A stretch of 64,000 nucleotides of DNA from the NCBI GenBank assembly GCA_023151315.1, contig JAKLJE010000015.1:37102-101101 (forward strand). Reading direction: 5' to 3'. Below are positions 1 through 8,883 of this stretch, piece after piece (position 1 is the first letter of the stretch; every line of letters starts with the position of its first letter). The notes under the pieces are model-generated. The model searched no databases and had not been told where the DNA came from. It was given only the letters and a program-made list of their open reading frames with translations. The position numbers and the translations under genes were made by a program. The DNA is from Bacteroidia bacterium (GTDB lineage: Bacteria > Bacteroidota > Bacteroidia > Palsa-965).

Positions 1-347
1 TTCTTCTCGCTGTCATCTTCAGCCAATGCTTCTGATGCTTCTTCAAATTCTCTTACCGTGCGGATTAATTCGGAATCTGAGGACAGAACGGCTTCAAGGA
101 TATTTTTATTCGGATCGAATTGCGGATCCTGATGCAGAAATTCAACGCGCATGTCTTTCCGCATTGAAACAATTCCTGTGTCCGGAACATCTTTGCCGGA
201 GATAATGCGAAGCAAAGATGATTTGCCGGCACCGTTACGCGCCACCAAAGCCACTTTATCGCCTTGAGACAATCCGAAAGTTATTCCTTCAAAGAGTACG
301 CGTAAACCGTAACTCTTCGATACATTTTCCACAGAAAGAAGATTCAT
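1..347 (-). CDS. ABC-F family ATPase, N-terminal part (cut by window edge)
   Basis: The first 115 codons of an ABC-F type ATP-binding protein are present; the rest lies outside the window. I translated it by hand. The protein starts MNLLSVENVSKSYG, with the Walker A motif RNGAGKSS near residues 37-44 and the Q-loop region FLHQDPQFD near 70. ABC-F proteins are soluble twin-ATPase factors that act on ribosomes or, in the Uup branch, on nucleic acid, and are not transporters. The N-terminus resembles the Uup/YdiF-like branch more than EttA, but the subfamily cannot be fixed from one third of a protein. A second, complete ABC-F (EttA-like) lies at 29433-31103. The start is the ATG at 345-347. Confidence 0.85.
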   Translation of the reverse strand, partial: MNLLSVENVSKSYGLRVLFEGITFGLSQGDKVALVARNGAGKSSLLRIISGKDVPDTGIVSMRKDMRVEFLHQDPQFDPNKNILEAVLSSDSELIRTVREFEEASEALAEDDSEK

Positions 348-372
348 GCCGCGAAGGTAATCATTGCGGCAG

Positions 373-1113
373 CTATTCTTTCTCTTTGTACTCGTAATTA
401 ATGTGGATGATTCGTCCGGTCTGCTCTTTCTCTACCTCACTCACTTTTTCGTCCTCTTTCTCGCTCTCTTCAACAAGTTCTCCGCTCTCATTATTCTCGT
501 CTTCCTCCCAATAAACCACCGGTTGCGGTCCTTCTTTTCTCAAAGCTATAGCGAGTATCAATCCAGTAATTGCGCCGTACAAATGCGCTTCCCATGACAC
601 ATGCGGATCGAAAGGAAATATTCCCCACACCATACTGCCATAAAGAAATATGATGAGAAAGGAAACCATTGTCAATCTCGGAATCTTGCGAATAAATCCG
701 CTGAAGATGAGAAAGAATGCAATGCCATATACCACGCCGCTTGCTCCAAGGTGAAATGCGTCGCGCGCAAACAGCCAAAGCAGAATTCCATTGGCAAAGT
801 AAACAGACCAGAAAACTTTACCGGAAATATCCTTGTAGTTGTTGAACAGCAGAAGTCCCAACAGAATGAGTGGAACCGTGTTGCCAAGCAGATGTCCGAA
901 ATCAGCATGGAGCAGGGGAGAAGTGAATATTCCCGTAAGTCCGTGCAGGGTTCGTGGGTAAAGTGAGTAATCTGCCCATGAAGTTTCAAGAAATCCCTGA
1001 GTGAGATGAATCAACCAGATCAGCACCACAAATGTGAATGGAAAGAGTTCCTGAAGCAGAATGGTGTGACGTTTCAATCCGGTCATGCGTATGGTATTCA
1101 AAGTTAATGCCAT
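373..1113 (-). CDS. Rhomboid family intramembrane serine protease
   Basis: A polytopic membrane protein of 246 residues. The rhomboid catalytic serine lies in GASG (Ser125) and the histidine in WEAHLYG (His177). The upstream HADFGHLLGN segment (His74, Asn78) supplies the usual oxyanion-hole residues. Rhomboids cleave transmembrane helices inside the inner membrane. After about residue 195 the protein carries a charged, Glu-rich cytoplasmic tail (residues 200-246), a common add-on in Bacteroidota rhomboids. The start at residue 1 is assumed; Met10 is an alternative. It diverges from the gene at 1192 with about 80 bases between them. The substrate is unknown. Confidence 0.9.
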   Translation of the reverse strand: MALTLNTIRMTGLKRHTILLQELFPFTFVVLIWLIHLTQGFLETSWADYSLYPRTLHGLTGIFTSPLLHADFGHLLGNTVPLILLGLLLFNNYKDISGKVFWSVYFANGILLWLFARDAFHLGASGVVYGIAFFLIFSGFIRKIPRLTMVSFLIIFLYGSMVWGIFPFDPHVSWEAHLYGAITGLILAIALRKEGPQPVVYWEEDENNESGELVEESEKEDEKVSEVEKEQTGRIIHINYEYKEKE

Positions 1114-1179
1114 TCACTTTATGTGACGAACTGGCAGTATCTGGTACTCCTGAGTTCTTCTTTCACGATTGATTATGAT

Positions 1180-1187
1180 TATATTTG
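1180..1187 (+). promoter_or_regulatory. Candidate -7 box TATATTTG
   Basis: Matches the Bacteroidota sigma-ABfr -7 consensus TAnnTTTG. It ends four bases before the ATG at 1192, so the transcript would be leaderless or nearly so. No clear -33 TTG was found at the expected distance. Confidence 0.4.
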
Positions 1188-1191
1188 TGTT

Positions 1192-1722
1192 ATGCTCACA
1201 AACGCGCGAAAGGCTGTTGTACTTGGCATCGCATTGGTATTTTTCTTCAATACCTGCGTTTTCGGCGTTTTGTTCACAGGCGAACTTTATTGGCACAAGC
1301 TTGATCAGCTGCGTACTTTGAATTCCGGACACGGTTCAATTGAGCAGATGATTATTCCTGCTGAAGTGGCAGAAGGTAACAGCCCCGACTTTTTCTGGAA
1401 GAAGAACTGGGAATTCAGCTACAATGGTGAGATGTATGATGTGGTGTCGTCAAGAAAGACAGGCGATAAGTATGTCATGATTGTGAAGCACGATACCAAG
1501 GAAGAAAAACTTCTCCGTAAAGCACAGCGTCAGGCTGAACATGAGCGAAAAACTCGTGAAGAGCAAGCCAAGAAGAATCTTAAGGTAAATCTGATCATTG
1601 CATCCGACAACGTTGTTGCGTTGCCGGTATTAGTTTATTCTGAGCGCAACATCCCGCAGCGCCAACCGGTAATCTGTGCATCACACAGAACCTTGCCTGA
1701 TCCTCCGCCCTGGATCGGATAA
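1192..1722 (+). CDS. Hypothetical exported or membrane-anchored protein
   Basis: I do not recognise a family. The chosen ATG at 1192 gives 176 residues and begins MLTNARKAVV, followed by a hydrophobic segment (about residues 9-30) that could be a signal peptide or anchor. An in-frame ATG at 1123 would add 23 residues but would precede the candidate -7 box. The middle (about 60-110) is a compact segment with WEFSYNGEMYDVV. A Lys/Arg/Glu-rich stretch near 107-130 is probably a helix, and the end is proline-rich (PDPPPWIG). It lies 75 bases upstream of the TonB-dependent receptor on the same strand. Small exported proteins often precede such receptors in Bacteroidota, so the two may be co-expressed; that is inference. 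Confidence 0.65.
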   Translation: MLTNARKAVVLGIALVFFFNTCVFGVLFTGELYWHKLDQLRTLNSGHGSIEQMIIPAEVAEGNSPDFFWKKNWEFSYNGEMYDVVSSRKTGDKYVMIVKHDTKEEKLLRKAQRQAEHERKTREEQAKKNLKVNLIIASDNVVALPVLVYSERNIPQRQPVICASHRTLPDPPPWIG

Positions 1723-1797
1723 ATATTTGACATAACCCTGAATTCTTTCGGAACATTATACTGTTTCGATAATGTGTTATTTATTTATCTCAGATCA

Positions 1798-4224
1798 ATG
1801 AAAAGAAATCTTCTTACAACGATCGCGGTTTTGTTTGTTCTGTTTATACAGGCTCAGATTGTTACTGTGATCGATAATGTTACGCTGGAGCCGGTGGTAA
1901 ATGCCACGCTGACTTCAGCAAAGCCTGCACCGAATATCAAGTTGTGGGCTGTGCTTACTGATGGAAACGGGAAAGCGGATATCACTGCAATGTCCGGTTC
2001 CGACAGTTTATATGTACGTCATCCTGCATACGGCCTTCAGGGCTTCAGTATGAAGAGTGTCGCTGATGACAAGTACGTGGTTCGCCTCTTGCATCGCGAG
2101 ATTCTTATGAATGAAGTGGTGTTCTCTGCGAATAAATCGGAGGAAAAGAAATCTGACGTTCCGTATTCCATTGAAGTGATCAGCAGCAAAGATGTTGCTT
2201 TCGGTAATCCTCAGAATACAGGTGACGCTTTGTTGAATACCGGACAGGTTTTTGTTCAGCGCAGTCAGATGGGAGGAAGCAGTCCTGTGATCCGTGGATT
2301 CGAAGCAAGCCGTGTACTTATGGTGGTTGACGGTGTTCGAATGAACAACGCAATTTATCGTGCCGGACATTTGCAGGATTGCATCACGGTTGATCAGAAT
2401 ATGCTTGAACGCACGGAAGTGATTTTCGGACCATCATCAACGATGTACGGCAGTGATGCTTTAGGAGGAACGATACATTACTACTCGAAGCGACCGATGC
2501 TAGGAACCGACAGCAGTTTGAATGTGAAGTCCAATGCTATGGTGCGTTACTCTTCTGCCAATAATGAGATGACAGGTCATTTGGATCTTAATTTCGGTGG
2601 TGAGAAATGGGCTTCACTCACAAGTATTACGAGAAGTGATTTCGGTGATCTGCGAATGGGTGCGAATGCGAATCCGGCTTATGGTAATTACGATTGGTGC
2701 CGTGAGTATGTGGTTTATGAAAACGGCAAAGACAGCGTATATCAGAATTCAGACCCGCTGATACAGAAGTTTTCAGGTTACACGCAGCTGGATGTAACAC
2801 AAAAGTTGCTGTTTAAACCAAATGATAATGTATCTCATTTGTTCAACTTTCAATATTCAACATCGAGCGATGTCCCGCGTTACGACAGATTGCAACAGAG
2901 GTCGGGCGGTAATTTGCGTTTTGCAGAATGGTATTACGGTCCTCAGAACCGATTGCTTGCGTCGTATACATTGACTTTGAATAAGCCGTCAAATCTGTAT
3001 GATCGCGCTACAGTAATCGGTGCTTTTCAGAAGATCGATCAGGATCGTATTACGCGACGCAGAAACAATGTGAATCGCCTGCGACAGGAAGAAGATGTGA
3101 ATGTGATTTCGCTCAACGCAGATTTCGCTAAGGAAATCGGAAAGAACGAATTGCGTTACGGTGCAGAAGTAACACACAACATTGTAGCCTCTTCAGCAAC
3201 TAACACCGATATCACTACCAACCTGGTTACTGATGCAGCAACGCGTTATGCTGACGGAGGAAGTACAATGTCTACTGGAGCAATTTACATTTCACACAGT
3301 ATTGAGTTGAGTGAAAAGTTTATTCTGTCTGACGGAATCCGACTCACATACACCAATCTGGTTTGCAACTTTGAGGATACGACATTCTATCCTTTTCCTT
3401 TCAAACAGGCGAAACAAACCAATATTGTTCCGAGCGGCAACGTTGGATTTGTGTACAAAGCATGTGAGAAATTCTCTATGAATGTTTTGGTGTCAACCGG
3501 ATTCCGCGCACCGAACGTGGATGATATGTCAAAGGTGTTCGAGTCTACTCAAGGCACACTGATCGTTGCCAATCCGAACGTGAAACCGGAAATGGTTGTT
3601 GGAGGTGAAATCGGTTTTGATTTGGCGTTGGCACCATCTGCTCATTGGACGGTAACTGGATTTTACAGCCGAATGCTGAATGCAATGGTTGTGCAACCCT
3701 TCCAATTGGATGGTCAGGATTCAGTAATGTATGACGGAGTAATGAGTCAGGTTGTTGCTATGCAAAACGCAAACGCTGCATACATTACCGGAATTTCAAC
3801 TGCGTTCAATGCCGACTTCGGTGATCACTTCTCCTTCCGCAGTACAGTGACTGCAACATACGGGCGTTATGAAGACACGGAGAATGATACCATCATTCCT
3901 TTGGATCACATTCCGCCGACATTCGGTCAAACCGGATTGGTATATCATACGAAAGGATTTGAAGCGGAAGTTTACACCCGTTATAATGGATGGAAATATC
4001 TTTCGGATTACAGTCCAAGCGGTGAAGACAATGCTTCGCAAGCAACACCTTACGGAACTCCGGCATGGGCAACATTGAACTTCCGTGCTTCTTATCAGAT
4101 CGGTAAGTACGTTGGAGCTTCATTCGCTTGTGAGAATATTCTCGATCAGAACTACCGACATTTCGCTTCTGGGATCAGTTCTCCTGGAAGGAATTTCGTA
4201 GTAGCTCTTCGCTTGCATTATTAA
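1798..4224 (+). CDS. TonB-dependent outer-membrane receptor
   Basis: The product is 808 residues from the ATG at 1798. This start places a clean signal peptide (MKRNLLTTIAVLFVLFIQAQ) at the N-terminus; a longer in-frame start at 1774 adds eight unlikely residues. A carboxypeptidase-regulatory-like domain follows (about 22-95), then the plug (about 105-230) with RGFEASRVLMVVDGVRMNNA and VIFGPSSTMYGSDALGGTI. A 22-strand type barrel ends in an aromatic residue (RLHY). The segment around GFRAPNVDDMSKVFES and NPNVKPE is typical of the haem/haemoglobin and cobalamin receptor group (HmuR/BtuB-like), so iron-complex or corrinoid import powered by TonB is likely. The ligand is not provable from sequence. 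A strong terminator follows at 4322-4358. Confidence 0.92.
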   Translation: MKRNLLTTIAVLFVLFIQAQIVTVIDNVTLEPVVNATLTSAKPAPNIKLWAVLTDGNGKADITAMSGSDSLYVRHPAYGLQGFSMKSVADDKYVVRLLHREILMNEVVFSANKSEEKKSDVPYSIEVISSKDVAFGNPQNTGDALLNTGQVFVQRSQMGGSSPVIRGFEASRVLMVVDGVRMNNAIYRAGHLQDCITVDQNMLERTEVIFGPSSTMYGSDALGGTIHYYSKRPMLGTDSSLNVKSNAMVRYSSANNEMTGHLDLNFGGEKWASLTSITRSDFGDLRMGANANPAYGNYDWCREYVVYENGKDSVYQNSDPLIQKFSGYTQLDVTQKLLFKPNDNVSHLFNFQYSTSSDVPRYDRLQQRSGGNLRFAEWYYGPQNRLLASYTLTLNKPSNLYDRATVIGAFQKIDQDRITRRRNNVNRLRQEEDVNVISLNADFAKEIGKNELRYGAEVTHNIVASSATNTDITTNLVTDAATRYADGGSTMSTGAIYISHSIELSEKFILSDGIRLTYTNLVCNFEDTTFYPFPFKQAKQTNIVPSGNVGFVYKACEKFSMNVLVSTGFRAPNVDDMSKVFESTQGTLIVANPNVKPEMVVGGEIGFDLALAPSAHWTVTGFYSRMLNAMVVQPFQLDGQDSVMYDGVMSQVVAMQNANAAYITGISTAFNADFGDHFSFRSTVTATYGRYEDTENDTIIPLDHIPPTFGQTGLVYHTKGFEAEVYTRYNGWKYLSDYSPSGEDNASQATPYGTPAWATLNFRASYQIGKYVGASFACENILDQNYRHFASGISSPGRNFVVALRLHY

Positions 4225-4226
4225 GC

Positions 4227-4244
4227 ACAGGACTGACGTCCTGT
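4227..4244. repeat. Perfect inverted repeat ACAGGAC-TGAC-GTCCTGT
   Basis: Seven-base arms around a four-base loop, two bases after the receptor stop codon. There is no T-run, so it is not a classical terminator. It could stabilise the 3' end of the mRNA. Confidence 0.6.
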
Positions 4245-4321
4245 AAGCAGGTCAGAGCGTTTTAACGGGCGTCGGTCGTGTGTGGCCGTAGCACCGGAGA
4301 AATTTGATGTTACGGATTTGG

Positions 4322-4358
4322 TCCGGATCGTTTCCAAGTGAAATGATCCGGATTTTTT
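4322..4358 (+). terminator. Rho-independent terminator after the TonB receptor gene
   Basis: The arms TCCGGATC/GATCCGGA continue inward through GTTTC/GAAAT (one G-U pair), giving a 13-bp stem with a five-base loop (caagt). Six T follow directly at 4353-4358. Confidence 0.82.
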
Positions 4359-4393
4359 ATTCTGCGCTTAACAATGCCGTAATGCGGCACGTG

Positions 4394-4401
4394 TAAGTTT
4401 G
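4394..4401 (+). promoter_or_regulatory. Candidate -7 box TAAGTTTG
   Basis: A full match to TAnnTTTG, 22 bases before the ATG at 4424 and just downstream of the terminator at 4322-4358. That is where a promoter for the small gene would be expected. Confidence 0.5.
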
Positions 4402-4423
4402 CTGTGTAATAAAAGAATAAGAA

Positions 4424-4651
4424 ATGGAATTGACATTGAGCGCAGGTGAACTGGCGCGAATCTTTTTAAAAGACGGACAGAATTTTTTCGGCATCCTGCT
4501 TAACGATCCTTCAGAACCCGACGCATTTGAAAATGAAGTGCGTTTCGTGAAATCTTCGAACTATTCAGAGTGGGTGGAAACATCAGATGAAGGACTCGTA
4601 GAAGTAGCCGATCCGGAGCACGTTGAGGGAATTGACTTGTATTTGAAGTAG
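4424..4651 (+). CDS. Small acidic cytosolic protein, function unknown
   Basis: A 75-residue acidic protein with no signal peptide or membrane segment, beginning MELTLSAGELARIFLKDG. I do not recognise a named domain. Its codon use resembles its neighbours. It sits between its own candidate -7 box (4394-4401) upstream and the convergent J-domain gene downstream, so it looks like a real, singly transcribed gene and not a chance reading frame. Confidence 0.65.
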   Translation: MELTLSAGELARIFLKDGQNFFGILLNDPSEPDAFENEVRFVKSSNYSEWVETSDEGLVEVADPEHVEGIDLYLK

Positions 4652-4659
4652 GTTTCAGT

Positions 4660-4687
4660 GAGACATTAGACTTGAGACCTTAGACCA
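4660..4687. repeat. Degenerate tandem 14-mer between convergent genes
   Basis: Two adjacent 14-base units, GAGACATTAGACTT and GAGACCTTAGACCA, match at 11 of 14 positions. They fill most of the 45-base gap between the small gene and the J-domain gene. Confidence 0.5.
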
Positions 4688-4696
4688 GGGACGATC

Positions 4697-5440
4697 TTAC
4701 ACAATCCCGCGTCGCTTCTTGATATTTTCCCACGCATCCTGAATTTTCTGAAAGCGCTCTTTCGCTGCACGCTGGGCTTCCTCGCCGAGATCAGCAACTT
4801 TGTCGGGGTGAAATTTTACCGCCATCTTCCGGTACGCTTTCTTCACTTCTTCGTCTGAAGCATTCGGATCCACTTCCAATATGATGTAATCGCCGTCGAT
4901 ATCGCGATAGAACATCGCCTTCACTGATTCATAATCAGCATTGGAAATGTTCATGTAATCCGCAATGGATTTAATGATTACAACCTCACGCGGGTGAACA
5001 TCTCCATCGGCAGCTGAAATTCCGAAAAGGTAATGCAGCAACTGAATGCGTTGCGCTTCCGGCATGAACTGAGCGATCTGCATACACACATCGCGCAAAG
5101 GAATTTCTTTTTCAAGGAGTTCTTTCAGTACAGGCAATAACCGTTGTGCATTTGTTTCTCCGAAATTGGTGACAAGAAATTTCTTGACATATTCCAATTC
5201 CGAGCGCAGCACTTTACCATCCCCTTTCATCACAGCTGCTGTAAGTACAAGAAGACTCACAGCAAAATCATTCTGAGCCGTGCGAGGATCATAACCCATT
5301 TGCGGACCTGCGGTACCACCTTGAACAGGTGTTCCCATTTCGTCCACCATTGCGCCAAGCGCAAATCCGATTACACCTCCGATCGGTCCGCCGAATACCC
5401 AGCCCAAACCTCCGCCAACCCACTTCGCAAAACGTGCCAT
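4697..5440 (-). CDS. TerB-like/J-domain co-chaperone (DjlA-like)
   Basis: A 247-residue protein with three parts. A glycine-rich N-terminus (about 8-32) resembles a DjlA-type membrane hairpin. A TerB-like helical domain follows (about 55-175, with DGKVLRSE and ADGDVHPRE, the paired acidic motifs of that fold). The C-terminal J domain (about 184-245) has the DnaK-stimulating HPD motif at 211-213. The order matches DjlA, a co-chaperone that recruits DnaK, although DjlA proper is anchored by a clearer helix. The J domain starts DYIILEV where most have DYYxxLGV. The gene begins 11 bases after the stop of the MORN-repeat gene on the same strand, so the two are probably co-transcribed. Confidence 0.88.
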   Translation of the reverse strand: MARFAKWVGGGLGWVFGGPIGGVIGFALGAMVDEMGTPVQGGTAGPQMGYDPRTAQNDFAVSLLVLTAAVMKGDGKVLRSELEYVKKFLVTNFGETNAQRLLPVLKELLEKEIPLRDVCMQIAQFMPEAQRIQLLHYLFGISAADGDVHPREVVIIKSIADYMNISNADYESVKAMFYRDIDGDYIILEVDPNASDEEVKKAYRKMAVKFHPDKVADLGEEAQRAAKERFQKIQDAWENIKKRRGIV

Positions 5441-5450
5441 TTACTTTCTC

Positions 5451-8400
5451 TTATTTTCCTTTTGCCTTAGGTTTAGGTGCAGGTGCAGGAGCGGGAAGCT
5501 CCACGTTGGTTTCGCTGATCTGACGACCGTCAGAGAACTGACGAATAGTTGTCAACTGACCTTGATCGTTGTAGAAATACCATTTCGACCATTCCTCACC
5601 CAAAGTCCAATATTCGTAACGTTTCAACTTTCCGTTCGGATACCAATAACTGCATTCTCCATCCAGTTCGCCTGCGTAAAACGTTTCCAATTCCTGAGGC
5701 TTCCCATCAGGATAGAAGCGCTTCTGTACTCCGTTACGATCACCGTAATCAAAGTTTTCGTCTTCCTTCAATGTACCGTCAGGATAATATTCCAGCCACT
5801 TGCCATGGAATTCACCATTGATGAATTCGCCTTCAATAGACTTCTTGCCGTTATTGTAAAAGCATTCAACTTTACCGCTGCCTTCATCAAGTTTGATCAT
5901 CGGAACAATGGCGCCGTCTTTACCCTCGTAAGCATATCCGATCAGATTACCGCGGTAGAAGTACCGTACCCAAACCAACTTACCATCGGTAGAGTAGGAT
6001 TTCATTTCTCCGTCGATCACATCGCGGAACCAAACGCCGGTGCGTTGCAGTTGTCCGTTTTCATGGTAGTATTTCTGTTCGCCGTCAAGACCACCTTCAT
6101 AGTAATTTTCTTCCCAACGTTTATTTCCGTTCTCCCAATATGCGGTTGAAGGTCCGTGGCGATCATTGTTTTCGTATCTGGTTTCAATGAACAGCTGCTT
6201 GTCGAATTCGTAATAATCTTTCAATGTTCCTTCACGGCTGCCGAGGTTGTATTCTCCTTCCCAATCAACCGTTCCGTCCCAGCGATAAATCACATGCTTT
6301 CCTTTGCGATATCCACGGTAATATTCTCCTTCAAACCACGGATTGTTATTCGGATACAACGGTTTGAAATTCCCGTTTCCGGAAGGAAGTTTTGATTCAT
6401 AAACCATCACGCCTGAAGTATCGAAAATCGTTCTGCGGATATCAATGCCACGTTTCACCTGAACTTCTTCGGTCTTGCGGCCACGGCTGTCGAAATACTC
6501 CTGCACACCGTATGGATTATCATTGATATAATAGTTGTGTGCCTCAATCAAGCCACGGACATTATATTCATACCATTCGCCTTCCTGCATTCCATACTGA
6601 TACCAGCCTTCACTTGCAATGTTTCCGTTCGCGTGATTTGAAGTTGCATAGCCGTGCTCAAATCCGAAAATGAAATTTGTTTCGTAAGCAATCTTGCCAT
6701 TCGGGTGATATTCTTTGTATTTGCCGAAGTACATGCCCTGAATGTAATTAACGACACGCTTTTTCCAACCGCCATTCGGACTGTAGAATGTCCATTCTCC
6801 AACGCGTTCACCATTTTCGTAATCACCTTCTCCTGAAAGAATTCCTGTTGAGAAGTATTCTTTCACTGAAGTTCTTCCGATGATCTTCTTGTCTTCGAGC
6901 ACTTCTCCTTTCAGATCATAATATTTAATCGAAAGCAGTTTTCCGCTCTTGTAGTTTCTTTCGCTCCAAAGTTCGCCGCCCCAGGCATAATCTTTCAATA
7001 CTCCGTTGTACTTCCCGGCTTTGTAAGTTGCTTCTGTAGCAATTTTTCCGTTTTCATGGTATTCTTTCCAGAGGCCTTCGCGATTTCCTTTTTCCTTGTA
7101 CTTGCCTTCACGTTTCAACGCTCCGGATGAGTAATAAATTTTCCAGTCACCGAATGGCATGTCATTCTTGTACATTCCTTCTGATTCAAGCTTACCATTG
7201 GGATGGTAAGATTTTACAACTCCATTCTTCTTCCCCTGTACAACTTTCGCATCCATCTTAAGCGTTCCCCGGAAATCATATTCTTTGAAATCACCGTTCA
7301 CTTTCCCGTTAGCGAAGTTCATTTCGTACATCACCTGATCGTTCTCGTGGTAAACTTTGCCAACTCCCGTGAGAACTCCATTGGTCATTGTACCTGATTC
7401 TTTGAGATAGCCGCTGTATCCGTATTGTTCGTATGCTCCGTTCTCTTTGTCGGCTTTGTAGGTGTACACGCTACGCTTTTCTCCGTTGTCGTACCATTGT
7501 TCGGATGAGCCATCACGCAGTCCGTTTTTGTACATGGTCTTTTCCTTGGTCTTACCATTCATATGATAGTAAGTCCACTCTCCATCCATTTTACCCATTT
7601 TGTTGTACGTACCTTTTCCGAACAACAAGCCTGTACGTGCATAAAAATAGGTCCATTCTCCATATGGCTTTTTGGTTTTCGGGTCAGTATGTCCAACTCC
7701 CATAACCATCTTGTTATCGTAGAAAACCACATCACGATCCGTTTTTTCAGTAACAAGATCCAATGCGGGATGCTTGCTGTTATCGAGCAGATACTGCGAT
7801 GTCCATTGAGAGAATGCGCGGAGCTTGCTCTTGTTTTTCTTCCACCCTTTCTGAATTTCCGGGCTGGAGATGGAACTCATTGTCCAATAGTTGAAGGCGA
7901 CGAAATGTTTCTTGAGCATCATTTCAACGTAGTATGGAACGTATTTATCCATGTACCAGTTGTTGGTTCCTTCCTGATATTTCATTGCATCAAACATAAT
8001 CTGGCGCTGCTTTACAAATTTGTAATCAAGCGGAACGCGCGACTTGTAAGATGGACGATAGGCCTGTTCAGAACGGATGAGATCCAGAAGGTCGTTGAAG
8101 CAAACGTCTCCTGATTCTTCAGGTGTTAGTTTGTAATCAACATCAAAGTCGTAATTGTTGTTATAGAGATTTTCTACGGTAGTAACAACTTTGTCTGCAC
8201 GCTCGTTGCTGGTGGTAAGAATCAGATAGAATTCGAAAGAGAGAATTGCCGGAATCACGCGCCCCTGATCTGCAGCGCACTTACCGAGATAGTAGTGACT
8301 CATTGCAAAGAAATCGTTGATGCGAACGGATTCCTGCAAACACTTTTCAGCTTCTTTGAACTTCTTTTCTTCGTAATAGGTTTTGCCCTTGTTGTAGTGC

Positions 8401-8816
8401 AGGAGATACGCGTACGGATACGTCTTTATACCTTCATCGAAGTATTTATGTGCGTCCTCGTATTTTTTCAATTCGCGGCACGCAATACCAGCCAGATTGA
8501 AAAAGTCAGCGCGGTTTTCCGATTCGATTTCAATTCCTCTTTTAGCGTTCAGAAGACACAAGCTGTCTTCATCATTATCGTCGTACGCAATGCAAAGTCG
8601 CAGCAATACGGTGGCGTAGTTCGTGTCGTTACGACCAACTTTCTTGTACATGGAAATAGCTTTCTCTTTTTTGCCAATTGCCATGTAATAGGACGCTTCT
8701 TTCAGAATGTCTGCTGAGTTTACCAGCTCAACATCCTGTTGTTGGGCGTTAACGATTTGTGGGGTAGAAGATAGGATCAGGCCTAGAACGACCAGAATTC
8801 TGAATACTGAACGCAT
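5451..8816 (-). CDS. Secreted TPR protein with about 30 MORN-like (YwqK-type) repeats
   Basis: From the ATG at 8816 the product is 1121 residues with a signal peptide (MRSVFRILVVLGLILSSTPQ, then cleavage near NAQQ). TPR-like helices occupy about residues 25-210, a linker follows to about 380, and then about 30 units of roughly 23 residues run to about 1105. The unit pattern is GxWxxYxxNGxLxxExxYxxGxxx, the MORN_2/YwqK-type repeat. The C-terminus is proline- and lysine-rich (PAPAPAPKPKAKGK). A longer ORF start at 8837 would lie inside the -7 box at 8835-8842, which supports 8816. The role is unknown. A long beta-strand repeat protein of the periplasm or surface is likely, with the TPRs as a docking module. 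It shares an operon with the J-domain gene. Confidence 0.88.
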   Translation of the reverse strand: MRSVFRILVVLGLILSSTPQIVNAQQQDVELVNSADILKEASYYMAIGKKEKAISMYKKVGRNDTNYATVLLRLCIAYDDNDEDSLCLLNAKRGIEIESENRADFFNLAGIACRELKKYEDAHKYFDEGIKTYPYAYLLHYNKGKTYYEEKKFKEAEKCLQESVRINDFFAMSHYYLGKCAADQGRVIPAILSFEFYLILTTSNERADKVVTTVENLYNNNYDFDVDYKLTPEESGDVCFNDLLDLIRSEQAYRPSYKSRVPLDYKFVKQRQIMFDAMKYQEGTNNWYMDKYVPYYVEMMLKKHFVAFNYWTMSSISSPEIQKGWKKNKSKLRAFSQWTSQYLLDNSKHPALDLVTEKTDRDVVFYDNKMVMGVGHTDPKTKKPYGEWTYFYARTGLLFGKGTYNKMGKMDGEWTYYHMNGKTKEKTMYKNGLRDGSSEQWYDNGEKRSVYTYKADKENGAYEQYGYSGYLKESGTMTNGVLTGVGKVYHENDQVMYEMNFANGKVNGDFKEYDFRGTLKMDAKVVQGKKNGVVKSYHPNGKLESEGMYKNDMPFGDWKIYYSSGALKREGKYKEKGNREGLWKEYHENGKIATEATYKAGKYNGVLKDYAWGGELWSERNYKSGKLLSIKYYDLKGEVLEDKKIIGRTSVKEYFSTGILSGEGDYENGERVGEWTFYSPNGGWKKRVVNYIQGMYFGKYKEYHPNGKIAYETNFIFGFEHGYATSNHANGNIASEGWYQYGMQEGEWYEYNVRGLIEAHNYYINDNPYGVQEYFDSRGRKTEEVQVKRGIDIRRTIFDTSGVMVYESKLPSGNGNFKPLYPNNNPWFEGEYYRGYRKGKHVIYRWDGTVDWEGEYNLGSREGTLKDYYEFDKQLFIETRYENNDRHGPSTAYWENGNKRWEENYYEGGLDGEQKYYHENGQLQRTGVWFRDVIDGEMKSYSTDGKLVWVRYFYRGNLIGYAYEGKDGAIVPMIKLDEGSGKVECFYNNGKKSIEGEFINGEFHGKWLEYYPDGTLKEDENFDYGDRNGVQKRFYPDGKPQELETFYAGELDGECSYWYPNGKLKRYEYWTLGEEWSKWYFYNDQGQLTTIRQFSDGRQISETNVELPAPAPAPKPKAKGK

Positions 8817-8834
8817 AGATAATAGGTTATCCAA

Positions 8835-8842
8835 CAAATTTA
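8835..8842 (-). promoter_or_regulatory. Candidate -7 box TAAATTTG for the MORN-repeat gene
   Basis: A full match to TAnnTTTG on the minus strand, 18 bases upstream of the ATG at 8816. It excludes the longer in-frame start at 8837. Confidence 0.5.
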
Positions 8843-8883
8843 ATGATTCATTGGAGAAATGAAAGTGAAAATTGCGGGTGAGG

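Noticed and set aside
4227..4244. Terminator call for the palindrome after the TonB receptor gene
   Set aside because: No T-run follows; the stronger hairpin at 4322-4358 is the terminator.
7563..8114. Plus-strand open frame of 183 codons inside the MORN-repeat gene
   Set aside because: It is antisense to a repeat-rich gene with a signal peptide and domain structure, has no recognisable motif, and its composition mirrors the coding strand.
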